The position numbers were made by a program, and so were the translations under genes. 64,000 nt of DNA from Mesorhizobium sp. dw_380 (lineage in GTDB: Bacteria; Pseudomonadota; Alphaproteobacteria; Rhizobiales; Rhizobiaceae), in the NCBI RefSeq assembly GCF_018588885.1, contig NZ_JAFFIW010000021.1, forward strand, positions 48,925-112,924, written 5' to 3'. Positions within the stretch are counted from its first letter, which is position 1; each line of letters starts with the position of its first letter. Shown piece by piece: positions 51,740 to 60,117 of this stretch. The notes under the pieces were generated by a model that worked only from the letters and a program-made list of their open reading frames with translations, was not told the DNA's origin and did not search any database.

Positions 51740-52963
51740 ATGCAAAACCCCTATTCGGAAATCTTTCGCGCCCCTGGAGCCAAGAGCTTTGCAGCCGCGG
51801 GCTTCATAGCACGCTTGCCGATCGCCATGGCGCCGATCGGCATCGTCGCGATGCTGTCGCAGACACGCGGCGAGTACTGGCTGGCGGGTGCCGTCTCGGC
51901 GACATTCGCACTGGCCAACGCTTTCCTGGCGCCGCAAATATCAAGGCTGGTGGATCGCCTTGGCCAGACGCGGGTTGTCGTGCCGACCACAATCGTCTCC
52001 GTGTTCGCATTCCTTGTGCTGATTGCAGCGGCCAATCAGGATTGGCCGGTTTGGACGCTGTTCATCTCCGCGCTGCTGGCCGCCGCAATGCCGAGCATGC
52101 CGGCAATGGTGCGCGCGCGCTGGACCGAGATTTTTCGCGGCCGGCCGGAGATGAACACCGCGTTCGCCTTCGAGTCGGCGGCGGATGAGCTGGTCTACAT
52201 CGCCGGCGCATCGCTGTCGGTGGGACTGAGTGCTGCCCTGTTCCCCGAAGCGGGCATGCTCGTGAGCACCTTGTTCCTCGCCTTGGGGTCGACGGCGTTC
52301 GTCCTGCAGCGATCGACCGAGCCGCAAGTGCGGCCAGTGGACCATGGCTCGAGCGGCTCGGCGATCCGCCTGCGGCCGGTGCGGATCATCACCTTCGCCC
52401 TGATTTTCATCGGCGCGACCTTCGCGACGACGGAAGTAAGCACAGTAGCCATTACCAAGGAGCTCGGGCAGCCGGGTGCCGCGAGCCTGGTCATCGGCGT
52501 CTATGCGCTGGGTTCGTTCGTGCTCGGCATCATTGTCGGCGCGCTCAACCTGAAGGCACCATTGCAACGCCAGTTGGCAACCGCGGTCGCCATCATCGCG
52601 GTCAGCACACTGCTGCCGCTCACCGCCAACAGCGTGCCGCTTCTGGCGCTGACCGTCTTCATCAGCGGCGTCGCGATCTCGCCGACCTTCATCACGGCGT
52701 TCGGCCTGATCGAACGGCATGTGCCCGAAGCGATGCTGACCGAGGGCATCACCTGGGTGACCACTGGGATCGGCATCGGCATGGCACTGGGGTCCTTTGC
52801 CGCCGGCGCGGTGGTGGACGCGTTCGGCGCCCAGAACGGGTTCTGGGTTTCGGTGGCATCAGGCGCCATTGCGCTGGTCACGGTGCTGCTCGGCCAGCGC
52901 AGCCTGGCCGTCCATGAATGCGACCTGGAGGGGTGCGAAGCAGTCGCCGTACCCGCGGAATAG
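51740..52963 (+). CDS. MFS transporter (exporter-like)
   Basis: A 407-residue major-facilitator protein with 12 predicted membrane segments. PRISRLVDRLGQTRVVVPTT follows the second segment, as QISRLVDRLGQTRV, which is the loop 2-3 motif (G/D-R-x-G-R-R type). The second half repeats the pattern after ALGSFVLGIIVGALNL. The C-terminal tail has two close cysteines (HECDLEGCEAV). Its regulation by the divergent TetR suggests export of a small toxic compound. CGAGGA five bases before the ATG at 51740 fixes the start. Confidence 0.9.
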   Translation: MQNPYSEIFRAPGAKSFAAAGFIARLPIAMAPIGIVAMLSQTRGEYWLAGAVSATFALANAFLAPQISRLVDRLGQTRVVVPTTIVSVFAFLVLIAAANQDWPVWTLFISALLAAAMPSMPAMVRARWTEIFRGRPEMNTAFAFESAADELVYIAGASLSVGLSAALFPEAGMLVSTLFLALGSTAFVLQRSTEPQVRPVDHGSSGSAIRLRPVRIITFALIFIGATFATTEVSTVAITKELGQPGAASLVIGVYALGSFVLGIIVGALNLKAPLQRQLATAVAIIAVSTLLPLTANSVPLLALTVFISGVAISPTFITAFGLIERHVPEAMLTEGITWVTTGIGIGMALGSFAAGAVVDAFGAQNGFWVSVASGAIALVTVLLGQRSLAVHECDLEGCEAVAVPAE

Positions 52964-53006
52964 TATGCAGCGCGCCCGGTCCCGCTCGGGCGGGGCGCGC
53001 TGCTCT

Positions 53007-53549
53007 CTACGCGGACAGGCTTGACTTATCGGCCCTTCGATCTCGGGTCACGACAAAGAGCATTGTTGGCGCGCCGTGCAACATCACCTCTTGTTCGAAG
53101 GCGAAGCCGCATTTCTCCAGCACCCGCCGCGATGCGGGATTTGCGGCACGGGCGAGGCCAATGACCCGGTCGGCGTGCAGAGGACCGAATGCGGCATGCA
53201 GCGCCTCCGTAACCAGTTCTGTGGCATAACCGTGTCCCCAGCTCTCAGGATGAAGATGGTAGGATAGGTTCAAGCCGTCGAAATCCGCCGATACAGTGAC
53301 GCCGCCGAAGCCGACCAGCTTTCCATCCGCCTCGACCGCCCAGGGGCCAAAACCATGCTTGTCCCAATGGCCGATGTCGCGGGCAAGTCTTGTAGCACTC
53401 TGCTGAGGTGTGTCCGGAACAGGATCTGGGCGATGAGCGACAACTTCCCGGCGCGAGAAGAGATCGACCAGGAAATCCAGATCAGCCTTTGCTGGCCGGC
53501 GCAGCAAAAGCCGTCCACTGCGCTGACTCAAAGGCAATGACGCGTTCAT
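53007..53549 (-). CDS. GNAT acetyltransferase
   Basis: A 180-residue acetyltransferase. The core begins RLLLRRPAKADLDFLVDLFS. VEADGKLVGFGGVTVSADFD gives strands 2-4, YHLHPESWGHGYATELVTEAL has the acetyl-CoA loop with WGHGYAT, and GLARAANPASRRVLEKCGF is the typical motif B. The substrate is unknown. The ATG at 53549 is preferred to an upstream TTG at 53567, because GGGAG then sits at a good distance. It is 17 bases downstream of ribB's stop end and points away from the MFS gene. Confidence 0.9.
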   Translation of the reverse strand: MNASLPLSQRSGRLLLRRPAKADLDFLVDLFSRREVVAHRPDPVPDTPQQSATRLARDIGHWDKHGFGPWAVEADGKLVGFGGVTVSADFDGLNLSYHLHPESWGHGYATELVTEALHAAFGPLHADRVIGLARAANPASRRVLEKCGFAFEQEVMLHGAPTMLFVVTRDRRADKSSLSA

Positions 53550-53584
53550 GCCGTCATCTCCCGGCAAGGGGATCGGCTGACCCT

Positions 53585-54685
53585 TCAGAGAATCTCGGTC
53601 TTGGCGATGTGGATGCCAAAACCTTCGAGGCCGACATAGTGGCGCTCACGTGAGGCGATCAAATTGATCGAGGAAATGCCGAGGTCCTTCAGGATCTGTG
53701 CGCCGAGGCCGATTTCGCGCCATTCATTCTCGCGGCGTCGGGCCTCCTCATGGTCCTCGCGCTCGCCGCTCGCCGGGCGCTTGCGCTCCTGGTGCGCGAC
53801 GCCGACCGAGCCTTCGCGCAGATAGACGATAACGCCGCGCTTGCGCTCGCCCATCGCCTTCATGATAACGTCGAGCTGGTGGCTGGTGCCGAAGACGTCG
53901 GTCACCACATCCTCGGAATGCAGGCGCACGGGCACCTCTTCCCCATCGCGGATATCGCCGAAGACGACGGCGACGTGGTGCATGGAATCCCAGGGCAGCG
54001 TGTAGGTGAAGACCTGCGCCTTGCCGCCGAGCGTGTCGATTTCGGAACAGGCGACGCGTTCGACCAGCGATTCCTTGCGTTGCCGGTAGGCGATGAGATC
54101 GGCGACCGAAACCTGCTTGAGCTTGTGCTCCTCTGCAAACGCCGCGACCTGCGGGCCGCGCTTGACGGTGCCGTCGTCATTGACCAGTTCGGAAATGACG
54201 CCGATCGGCGGCAGGCCGGCGAGCTTGCACAAATCGACCGCCGCTTCGGTATGGCCCGAACGCATCAGCACGCCGCCTTCGCGCGCGATCAGCGGAAAGA
54301 TATGGCCGGGGCGGACGAAATCGGAGGCGCCGACATTGCCGTTGGCGAGGTTGCGCACGGTCAGCGTGCGGTCGTCGGCCGAGATGCCTGTCGTCGTGCC
54401 ATGCTTGAAATCGACGCTGACGGTGAAAGCGGTGGTGTGGGCCGAATCATTGTCGGCCACCATCGGCGAAAGGTTCAACCGCTTGGCTTCCTCGCGCGGC
54501 ATCGGCGTGCAGACGATGCCGGAGGTGTTGCGCACGATGAAGGCCATCTTCTCCGGCGTGCAATGGACGGCGGCGACGATCAGGTCGCCCTCGTTCTCGC
54601 GCCCGTCATCGTCCATGACGACGACGATCTCGCCGCGTTCGAAAGCACGCAGGGCTTCAACGATCTTCTTCTGGTCGTAAGGCAT
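53585..54685 (-). CDS. ribB: 3,4-dihydroxy-2-butanone-4-phosphate synthase with degenerate GTP cyclohydrolase II domain
   Basis: Residues 1-205 are RibB, which makes the four-carbon unit of riboflavin from ribulose 5-phosphate. The metal and substrate site is VVMDDDGRENEGDLIVAA, and HTEAAVDLCKLAG closes it. Residues 210-366 match the GTP cyclohydrolase II fold, but the zinc cysteines (normally C-x2-G-x7-C-x-C) are missing: the segment reads LHSEDVVTDVFGTSHQLDV. This is the RibBX type, in which the second domain is not a cyclohydrolase. The start at 54685 avoids an extension made from a repeat. It follows aroC in the same direction. Confidence 0.93.
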   Translation of the reverse strand: MPYDQKKIVEALRAFERGEIVVVMDDDGRENEGDLIVAAVHCTPEKMAFIVRNTSGIVCTPMPREEAKRLNLSPMVADNDSAHTTAFTVSVDFKHGTTTGISADDRTLTVRNLANGNVGASDFVRPGHIFPLIAREGGVLMRSGHTEAAVDLCKLAGLPPIGVISELVNDDGTVKRGPQVAAFAEEHKLKQVSVADLIAYRQRKESLVERVACSEIDTLGGKAQVFTYTLPWDSMHHVAVVFGDIRDGEEVPVRLHSEDVVTDVFGTSHQLDVIMKAMGERKRGVIVYLREGSVGVAHQERKRPASGEREDHEEARRRENEWREIGLGAQILKDLGISSINLIASRERHYVGLEGFGIHIAKTEIL

Positions 54686-54714
54686 GGGCACTCGCTTCGC
54701 TCGCAGGGCAGTAG

Positions 54715-54801
54715 GGGAATAGGGCAGTAAGGCAGTAGGGAAAAGCAAAAAATTGGCGGCTTCTGCAGCCGACATAGATACTGCCCTACTGCCCTACTCC
54801 C
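54715..54801. repeat. Inverted GGGCAGTA repeat between aroC and ribB
   Basis: The arm GGGAATAGGGCAGTAAGGCAG (54715-54735, given here by its repeats) matches the reverse complement of 54781-54801 at 19 of 21 positions. Further GGGCAGTA units lie at 54706 and 54729-54740. The right arm contains the last codons and the TAG of aroC (54786-54788), so the repeat is partly coding. It leaves a loop of 45 bases and could fold in the aroC-ribB transcript. Confidence 0.8.
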
Positions 54802-55895
54802 TTCCCCGTCTGTCCTCGATGGCGCAGATAATGATCGGCGATCGCGCAGGCAACCATCGCCTCGCCGATCGGCACGGCGCGGATGCCGACGCAGGGGTCG
54901 TGCCGGCCCTTGGTCATCACCTCGACGTCGTGGCCGTCCTTGTCGATCGACTTTCGCGGCGTCAGGATCGACGAGGTCGGCTTGACGGCGAAGCGGGCGA
55001 CGATCGCCTGGCCGGTCGAGATGCCGCCGAGGATGCCGCCGGCATTGTTGGACAGGAACACCGGTTTGCCATCATTGCCCATGCGCATCTCGTCGGCATT
55101 TTGCTCGCCGGTGATGCGGGCGGCCTCGAAGCCATTGCCGATCTCGACACCCTTGACCGCGTTGATCGACATCAGGCCGGAGGCGATATCCTGGTCGAGC
55201 TTGGCGTATATCGGCGCGCCGAGCCCCGGCGGAACGCCGTCGGCAACGATCTCGATCACCGCGCCGACCGAGGAACCGGCCTTGCGGATGCCGTCGAGAT
55301 AACTCGTAAAGATGGGAACGGAAGCGGGATCGGGCGTGAAGAACGGGTTCTCGGCGTTACCGATGAAGTTCCAGTTCCAGTTGGCGCGGTCGATCGACTT
55401 TTCGCCCATCGACACCAGCGCGCCGCGCACCACCATGCCCGGCACCACCTTGCGGGCGAGTGCGCCGGCGGCGACCCTAGCCGCGGTTTCGCGGGCCGAG
55501 GAGCGGCCACCGCCGCGATAGTCGCGTATGCCGTATTTGACGTCATAGGTGTAATCGGCATGGCCCGGCCGGTACTGGCGGGCGATCTCGCCATAGTCCT
55601 TCGAACGCTGGTCGACATTCTCGATCAGCATCGAGACCGGCGTGCCGGTGGTGATCATCGTCTCGCCGTCCTCGTCGAGGACGAAGCCCGACAGCACTTT
55701 GACCTCGTCCGGCTCGCGGCGTTGTGTGACGAAGCGCGACTGGCCCGGCCGGCGCTTGTCGAGTTCGGCCTGGATTTCGTCACGCGTGAAGCGGATGCCG
55801 GGCGGACAGCCATCGACCACGCAGCCCAGTGCGGCGCCATGGCTTTCACCCCAGGTGGTGACGCGGAAAAGATGCCCGAACGTATTGTGAGACAT
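54786..55895 (-). CDS. aroC: Chorismate synthase
   Basis: A 369-residue enzyme that makes chorismate from EPSP using reduced FMN. The start SHNTFGHLFRVTTWGESHG has TFG and GESHG, and DGCPPGIRFTRDEIQ follows. Y-IRDYRGGGRSSARETAARVAAGA includes GGGRSSARET, a family signature. The C-terminus has RHDPCVGIRAVPIGEAMVA. The last residues GVGQ and the stop fall in an inverted repeat. It is upstream of ribB on the same strand. Confidence 0.96.
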   Translation of the reverse strand: MSHNTFGHLFRVTTWGESHGAALGCVVDGCPPGIRFTRDEIQAELDKRRPGQSRFVTQRREPDEVKVLSGFVLDEDGETMITTGTPVSMLIENVDQRSKDYGEIARQYRPGHADYTYDVKYGIRDYRGGGRSSARETAARVAAGALARKVVPGMVVRGALVSMGEKSIDRANWNWNFIGNAENPFFTPDPASVPIFTSYLDGIRKAGSSVGAVIEIVADGVPPGLGAPIYAKLDQDIASGLMSINAVKGVEIGNGFEAARITGEQNADEMRMGNDGKPVFLSNNAGGILGGISTGQAIVARFAVKPTSSILTPRKSIDKDGHDVEVMTKGRHDPCVGIRAVPIGEAMVACAIADHYLRHRGQTGKGVGQ

Positions 55896-56076
55896 GGAAA
55901 AGTGCCCTGCCCGGCATCGGAGCCGGCTGAAGCCTGCTTCTATTGGCGTTTTTTGCGGTGGTCAAACTGTCATCCCGGCCGTTTAAGTTTTGACACATTC
56001 GGCTGGTTTCTGCTTTCTTCCATCCGCCGTTGAGGATCCGCCGCCACAAGTGCCGGCGCAATGACCAAAGAGGACG

Positions 56077-56340
56077 ATGATGCGTACCCTGATTGGCGCT
56101 GTTGCCGCCACACTGTTGCTTTCCACCGCCGCTTTCGCCGGCCAGACCGAAGGCCTGATCAAGAAGGTCGACAAGGACGCGCTGACCCTGACGCTTGACG
56201 ACGGCAAATCCTACAAGCTGAACGCCGAGACCGATCTCGACGCGCTGAAGCCGGGCATGGACATCGTCATCGCCTATGACGTGAACAATGGCGAGAACGT
56301 CGTCACCGATATGCAGTTGCCGGACAGCGACACGAACTAG
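56077..56340 (+). CDS. DUF1344 exported small protein
   Basis: An 87-residue protein with a signal peptide (MMRTLIGAVAATLLLSTAAFAG). A single small beta domain follows: TEGLIKKVDKDALTLTLDDGKSY, with VDKDALTLTLDDGK as its core, then YKLNAETDLDALKPGMDIVIAYD. This is DUF1344, a rhizobial periplasmic family without known function. It is divergent from aroC and convergent with the phosphoglycerate-mutase-like gene. Confidence 0.85.
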   Translation: MMRTLIGAVAATLLLSTAAFAGQTEGLIKKVDKDALTLTLDDGKSYKLNAETDLDALKPGMDIVIAYDVNNGENVVTDMQLPDSDTN

Positions 56341-56364
56341 GGAATTGGTGCGCCATCACGCGGC

Positions 56365-56952
56365 CTAAAGCCACTCCAGCCCGCTGCCTTCGAGTTTGAG
56401 CAAGCGATCATGCGGGATTTCGAGGTTTGCGGCCTCGTCCTCGGCCATATCGAGCACGAAGCGAAACAAGGTTCGCATGACGCCGCCATGCGTCACGCAG
56501 ATCGTGCTGTGTTCGAGCGCGTCGAACCAGGGCTTCACCCGTTCGAGCAACATCTGATAGCTCTCGGCACCTTCGCCGGGTGGCTGAAAGTTCCATTTGT
56601 CCAAAGCGCGCGTCCTGCTCGCACCGGGATACCGCGTTTCGAGCTCGGCAAAGGTGAACCCCTGCCAATCACCGAAATTGACTTCAACGAGGCGGGCATC
56701 GGTTCGATAGGCAAGCGGATCGAGTTTCATGGCGGCGCGGATCCGCTCCATGGTTTCGCGCGTCCGCCTCATCGGGCTGGCGACGAAATCGAAATGCTGG
56801 GGATCGCCGACGAGTTCGGCCAGCCGATGCCCATTTCCGGTCGCCTGCTCGCGGCCGAGGACATTGAGATCGGTGTCGGCCTGCCCCTGAAGCCGGAACT
56901 CGGCGTTCCACGCGGTCTGGCCGTGACGCACGAGATAAACCAGCGGGTACAT
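56365..56952 (-). CDS. Histidine phosphatase family protein (GpmB-like)
   Basis: A 195-residue phosphatase. VYLVRHGQTAWNAEFRLQGQ carries the canonical RHG with the catalytic histidine at residue 10. ASPMRRTRETMERI and, later, the glutamate in DARLVEVNFGDWQGF and the second histidine in ICVTHGGVMRTLFR are all present. The family removes phosphate from sugar phosphates or other metabolites. It follows fabI on the same strand, 51 bases apart. Confidence 0.92.
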   Translation of the reverse strand: MYPLVYLVRHGQTAWNAEFRLQGQADTDLNVLGREQATGNGHRLAELVGDPQHFDFVASPMRRTRETMERIRAAMKLDPLAYRTDARLVEVNFGDWQGFTFAELETRYPGASRTRALDKWNFQPPGEGAESYQMLLERVKPWFDALEHSTICVTHGGVMRTLFRFVLDMAEDEAANLEIPHDRLLKLEGSGLEWL

Positions 56953-57003
56953 CAGGTCTCCCGGAGGTCGGGCCTGGGCCTGGGCGAGGGATAGGCTGAG
57001 GGA

Positions 57004-57822
57004 TTAGTCCTTGACCGTCGAAATATCAGGCGCGTCGACCGCCTTCATGCCGACCACATGATAGCCGGAATCGACATGATGCACCTCGCCGGTGACGCCA
57101 CGCGACAGGTCGGACAGGAAATAGACGCCGGAATCACCGACCTCTTCCTGCGTGACCGTCTGCTTCAGCGGCGAATTGTATTCGTTCCACTTCAGGATGT
57201 AGCGGAAGTCGCCGATGCCAGAGGCGGCCAGCGTCTTGATCGGGCCGGCGGAGATGGCGTTGACGCGGATCTTCTTGGCGCCGAGATCGACGGCGAGGTA
57301 ACGCACGCTGGCTTCGAGCGCGGCCTTGGCCACGCCCATGACGTTGTAGTGCGGCATCACCTTTTCGGCACCATAGTAGGTCAGCGTCAGCAGCGACCCG
57401 CCATCGGTCATCAGCGCCTCGGCCCGCTTGGCGATGGTGGTGAAGGAATAAACCGAAATGTCCATGGTGCGCAGGAAGTTGTCGCGCGTCGTCTCGACAT
57501 AGCGGCCGGTCAATTCGTCCTTGTCGGAAAAGGCGATGGCATGGACGAGGAAGTCGAGCTTGCCCCAATGCCTGGCGACGTTGGCGAAAACCTCGTCGAG
57601 GCTCGCCGGATCGGTTACATCGCAATGGCCAGCGACATAGGCGCCCAGTTCCGCCGCCAGCGGCTCGACGCGCTTCTTGAACGCCTCGCCCTGATAGGTC
57701 AGCGCGATCTCGGCGCCGTGGTCGACGCACGCCTTGGCGATGCCGTAGGCGATCGACCTGTTGTTCGCGACGCCAAGAATCAGGCCGCGCTTGCCGGCCA
57801 TCAGGCCCTGTCCACCCGCCAT
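57004..57822 (-). CDS. fabI: Enoyl-[acyl-carrier-protein] reductase
   Basis: A 272-residue short-chain-fold reductase catalysing the last step of fatty acid elongation with NADH. GVANNRSIAYGIAKAC is the FabI cofactor loop. HAIAFSDKDELTGRYVETT and the catalytic YYGAEKVMPHYNVMGVAKAAL (Y-x6-K spacing, key YNVMGVAKA) are typical, as is NAISAGPIKTLAASGI. Upstream on the same strand is the dnaJ-like gene, and downstream the GpmB-like gene, the known rhizobial order. Confidence 0.95.
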   Translation of the reverse strand: MAGGQGLMAGKRGLILGVANNRSIAYGIAKACVDHGAEIALTYQGEAFKKRVEPLAAELGAYVAGHCDVTDPASLDEVFANVARHWGKLDFLVHAIAFSDKDELTGRYVETTRDNFLRTMDISVYSFTTIAKRAEALMTDGGSLLTLTYYGAEKVMPHYNVMGVAKAALEASVRYLAVDLGAKKIRVNAISAGPIKTLAASGIGDFRYILKWNEYNSPLKQTVTQEEVGDSGVYFLSDLSRGVTGEVHHVDSGYHVVGMKAVDAPDISTVKD

Positions 57823-57928
57823 GTGCGTGCTCTCCGCAAGATATTCTGCTTTGTTGAGTGCCTATCGCACAGGCACAAAGCCCCTTCAAGCGCTCAAACC
57901 GGACAGTTCGGGGGACAAAAGCGGTCGA

Positions 57929-58861
57929 TCAGCCTTTTTGGCCGCGCAACAGCGTTTCGAGCGCGCTGTCGCCGCCTTCCGGCAGCATGATGCGCACATG
58001 GGCATAGAGATCGCCATGGCCGCCGGCTTTTTCCGACAGGCCCCTGCCCTTGAGCCGCAGCACCTTGTCCGAACTCGACCAGGCGGGAACGTTGACCGCG
58101 AGCCTGCCGGTCGGTGTTTCGACCGGCACCTTGGCACCCAGCACCGCATCCGCCAGCGACACCGGCAAATCGGCATGCAGGTCGCGGCCCTCGATTCGGT
58201 AGCGCGGATGCCGGCGGATATGGATCTTGACCAAGGCGTCGCCGGGCTGACCCGGCCCCTGCTCGCCCTGCCCCTTCAGCCGGATGGTCTGGCCGTCCTC
58301 GACATAGGCCGGCAGCTTCACCGCCACCTTGCGGCCATCCGGGAACATCGCCGTAACCTTTTCGGCGTTCGCCGCTTCCTCGATGGTGATGTCGAGCGTG
58401 ACGTTCAGATCGGCAGCGGTCGCGGGCTGGCGGCGATCGCCCATGCCGGCACCGCGCGCGCCCGAAAAGGCGTCGCCAAAAATCTGGCTGAAAATATCGC
58501 TGTTGCCGTCGAACGGATCGCCACCGGGGCGCCCGGACCGGAATTCGAATCGCGAGCCGCCCGCCCCCTGCTGCTGGCGGCGAAACCCGGCAAAGGGATC
58601 GCCGCCACCGGCCGCGCCCTCAAAGCCCTGGAAGCGCGGCTTGCCGTCGGCGTCGATCTCGCCGCGATCGAAAGCGGCACGGTTCTTCTCGTCGCCGACG
58701 ATCTCATAGGCCTGATTGGCCGCGGCAAAACGGTCCTTCGCCTTGGGGTCATTCGGGTTCTGGTCCGGATGATGTTTCTTGGCGAGCTTCCGGTATGCCG
58801 ATTTTATGTCCTTGGCCGATGCGTTCTTTGCAACGCCCAGCACCTCATAGGGGTCGCGCAT
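57929..58861 (-). CDS. DnaJ-class co-chaperone (CbpA-like)
   Basis: A 310-residue J-protein. The J domain is residues 1-68, with the HPD motif in KLAKKHHPDQNPNDP. A Gly/Phe-rich linker (about 75-130, DPFAGFRRQQQGAGG) leads to the two C-terminal beta domains (TAADLNVTLDITIEEAANAEKV; VRIMLPEGG at the end). There is no zinc-finger, so it is CbpA-like and not DnaJ proper. It would stimulate DnaK. The ATG at 58861 starts the J domain. It is upstream of fabI. Confidence 0.93.
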   Translation of the reverse strand: MRDPYEVLGVAKNASAKDIKSAYRKLAKKHHPDQNPNDPKAKDRFAAANQAYEIVGDEKNRAAFDRGEIDADGKPRFQGFEGAAGGGDPFAGFRRQQQGAGGSRFEFRSGRPGGDPFDGNSDIFSQIFGDAFSGARGAGMGDRRQPATAADLNVTLDITIEEAANAEKVTAMFPDGRKVAVKLPAYVEDGQTIRLKGQGEQGPGQPGDALVKIHIRRHPRYRIEGRDLHADLPVSLADAVLGAKVPVETPTGRLAVNVPAWSSSDKVLRLKGRGLSEKAGGHGDLYAHVRIMLPEGGDSALETLLRGQKG

Positions 58862-58961
58862 GCTTCCTGCCCTGGAAATGAGTTGAGTCCATACTTGCCT
58901 CCTATATGCGCTCGCATAGGAAGAAATTCCAGTAGCGGAGCGCCATATCAAGGGCTGAAAA

Positions 58962-59423
58962 TCAGAGCGCCTTGAAGCCCTGCATGCGCCACCCGCCGGC
59001 GTTGGCGAGGCACAGTTCGCCCTCGAACATCGCAACGCCGTCAAAGCTTTCGCGCGAAGCCTTGAAGCGGCGGCATGTCTGCCCCCTGTCCTTCAATTCC
59101 GCCAGTTCGGTGATCGAGCCGCGCGAACCCGTGCCGGCATTTGCCCATGGCACGGCCTGCCCGCCGAGTTGTTCGATATCGGCGGAGGACACCGCATTGC
59201 CGATCGTCGTCTGGTCGGAGTTTCGATCCGAATCGACCGGGGCTGCAGAAGCAGACGTGCTGCTGGTCAGGATCGAGCGGTCGACCTCGGCCTTTTCCAG
59301 GCTGAAACCACCCGCGCCGCAGGCGGCAAGCGGCAAGGCGGCCGCCACGATCGCCGCTTTCGCGCTGGCCGAAGCGATAACGCTCCATTGCCTGCTGTCA
59401 AAAGCTTGCGCGATACGCGACAA
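58962..59423 (-). CDS. Surface-antigen-like lipoprotein (RT0821/Lpp0805 family)
   Basis: A 153-residue exported protein. A hydrophobic segment AKAAIVAAALPLAACGAGG ends in a lipobox. The mature part has SDQTTIGNAVSSADIEQLG and ends with ESFDGVAMFEGELCLANAGGWRM, with two conserved cysteines (QTCRRF and GELCLAN). I link it to the outer-membrane surface antigen family by that ending, with moderate confidence. GGGGGAG seven bases before a TTG (59423) marks the start; the frame could extend upstream but without support. It is divergent from pdxH, with 40 bases between starts. Confidence 0.75.
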   Translation of the reverse strand: MSRIAQAFDSRQWSVIASASAKAAIVAAALPLAACGAGGFSLEKAEVDRSILTSSTSASAAPVDSDRNSDQTTIGNAVSSADIEQLGGQAVPWANAGTGSRGSITELAELKDRGQTCRRFKASRESFDGVAMFEGELCLANAGGWRMQGFKAL

Positions 59424-59463
59424 TCGGCAACTCCCCCTGCTCCATGACAATTTGAGAAAAACT

Positions 59464-60081
59464 ATGAGTGACACAGAGTTAACAAGCAGTGACTTTACCG
59501 AGGCGGCCGAACCGTTTCGCCTCTTTGCCGCATGGCTTGATGACGCCACCAAGAGCGAAATCAATGACGCCAATGGCGTGGCACTGGCGACCGTCGATGC
59601 CGAAGGCATGCCAGATGTGCGGATGGTGCTGCTCAAGGGGTTCGATGAAAGCGGCTTTGTGTTCTACACGAATTTCGAGAGCGCCAAGGGCCAGGAGATT
59701 TTGGGCAACATGAAGGCGGCGATGTGCTTCCACTGGAAATCGTTGCGTCGCCAGGTCCGCATTCGCGGCCCGGTGGAGATCGTCAGCGAGGCCGAAGCCG
59801 ACGCCTATTATGCAACGCGGCCGCGCGGCAGCCGCATCGGCGCCTGGGCCTCCAAACAGTCGCGGCCACTGGAAAGCCGCTTTGCGCTGGAGAAGGCGGT
59901 CGCCGAGTACACGGCACGCTATCCAATCGGTGATATCCCGCGGCCAAAATATTGGTCGGGCTTTCGCATCGTGCCGAAGACGATCGAGTTCTGGCACGAC
60001 AGGCCATTCCGGCTGCACGATCGCCTCGTCTTTACTCGCGACCCTAAGGGCGGCTGGAACAAGACGCGGCTTTATCCGTAG
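59464..60081 (+). CDS. pdxH: Pyridoxamine 5'-phosphate oxidase
   Basis: A 205-residue FMN enzyme that converts pyridoxine or pyridoxamine 5'-phosphate to PLP. ALATVDAEGMPDVRMVLLKGFDESGFVFYTN, with key VRMVLLKG and GFVFYTNFES, is the FMN region. WKSLRRQVRIRGPVE, SRIGAWASKQSRPLESR and the ending RPFRLHDRLVFTR...WNKTRLYP are diagnostic. The start is the first ATG matching the family; the ribosome-binding site GAGAAA is weak. It sits between a divergent lipoprotein gene and LysE. Confidence 0.95.
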   Translation: MSDTELTSSDFTEAAEPFRLFAAWLDDATKSEINDANGVALATVDAEGMPDVRMVLLKGFDESGFVFYTNFESAKGQEILGNMKAAMCFHWKSLRRQVRIRGPVEIVSEAEADAYYATRPRGSRIGAWASKQSRPLESRFALEKAVAEYTARYPIGDIPRPKYWSGFRIVPKTIEFWHDRPFRLHDRLVFTRDPKGGWNKTRLYP

Positions 60082-60117
60082 GTTCCCAAAGAACTACCTC
60101 GGCTGAAAGGGTGACCC

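Noticed and set aside
53585..54775. Longer N-terminus for ribB starting at 54775
   Set aside because: The added 30 residues come from the GGGCAGTA repeat and are not RibB-like; the ATG at 54685 begins the conserved domain.
54686..54785. FMN riboswitch upstream of ribB
   Set aside because: The gap is only about 100 bases and is filled by GGGCAGTA repeats; the conserved FMN-element blocks are not seen.
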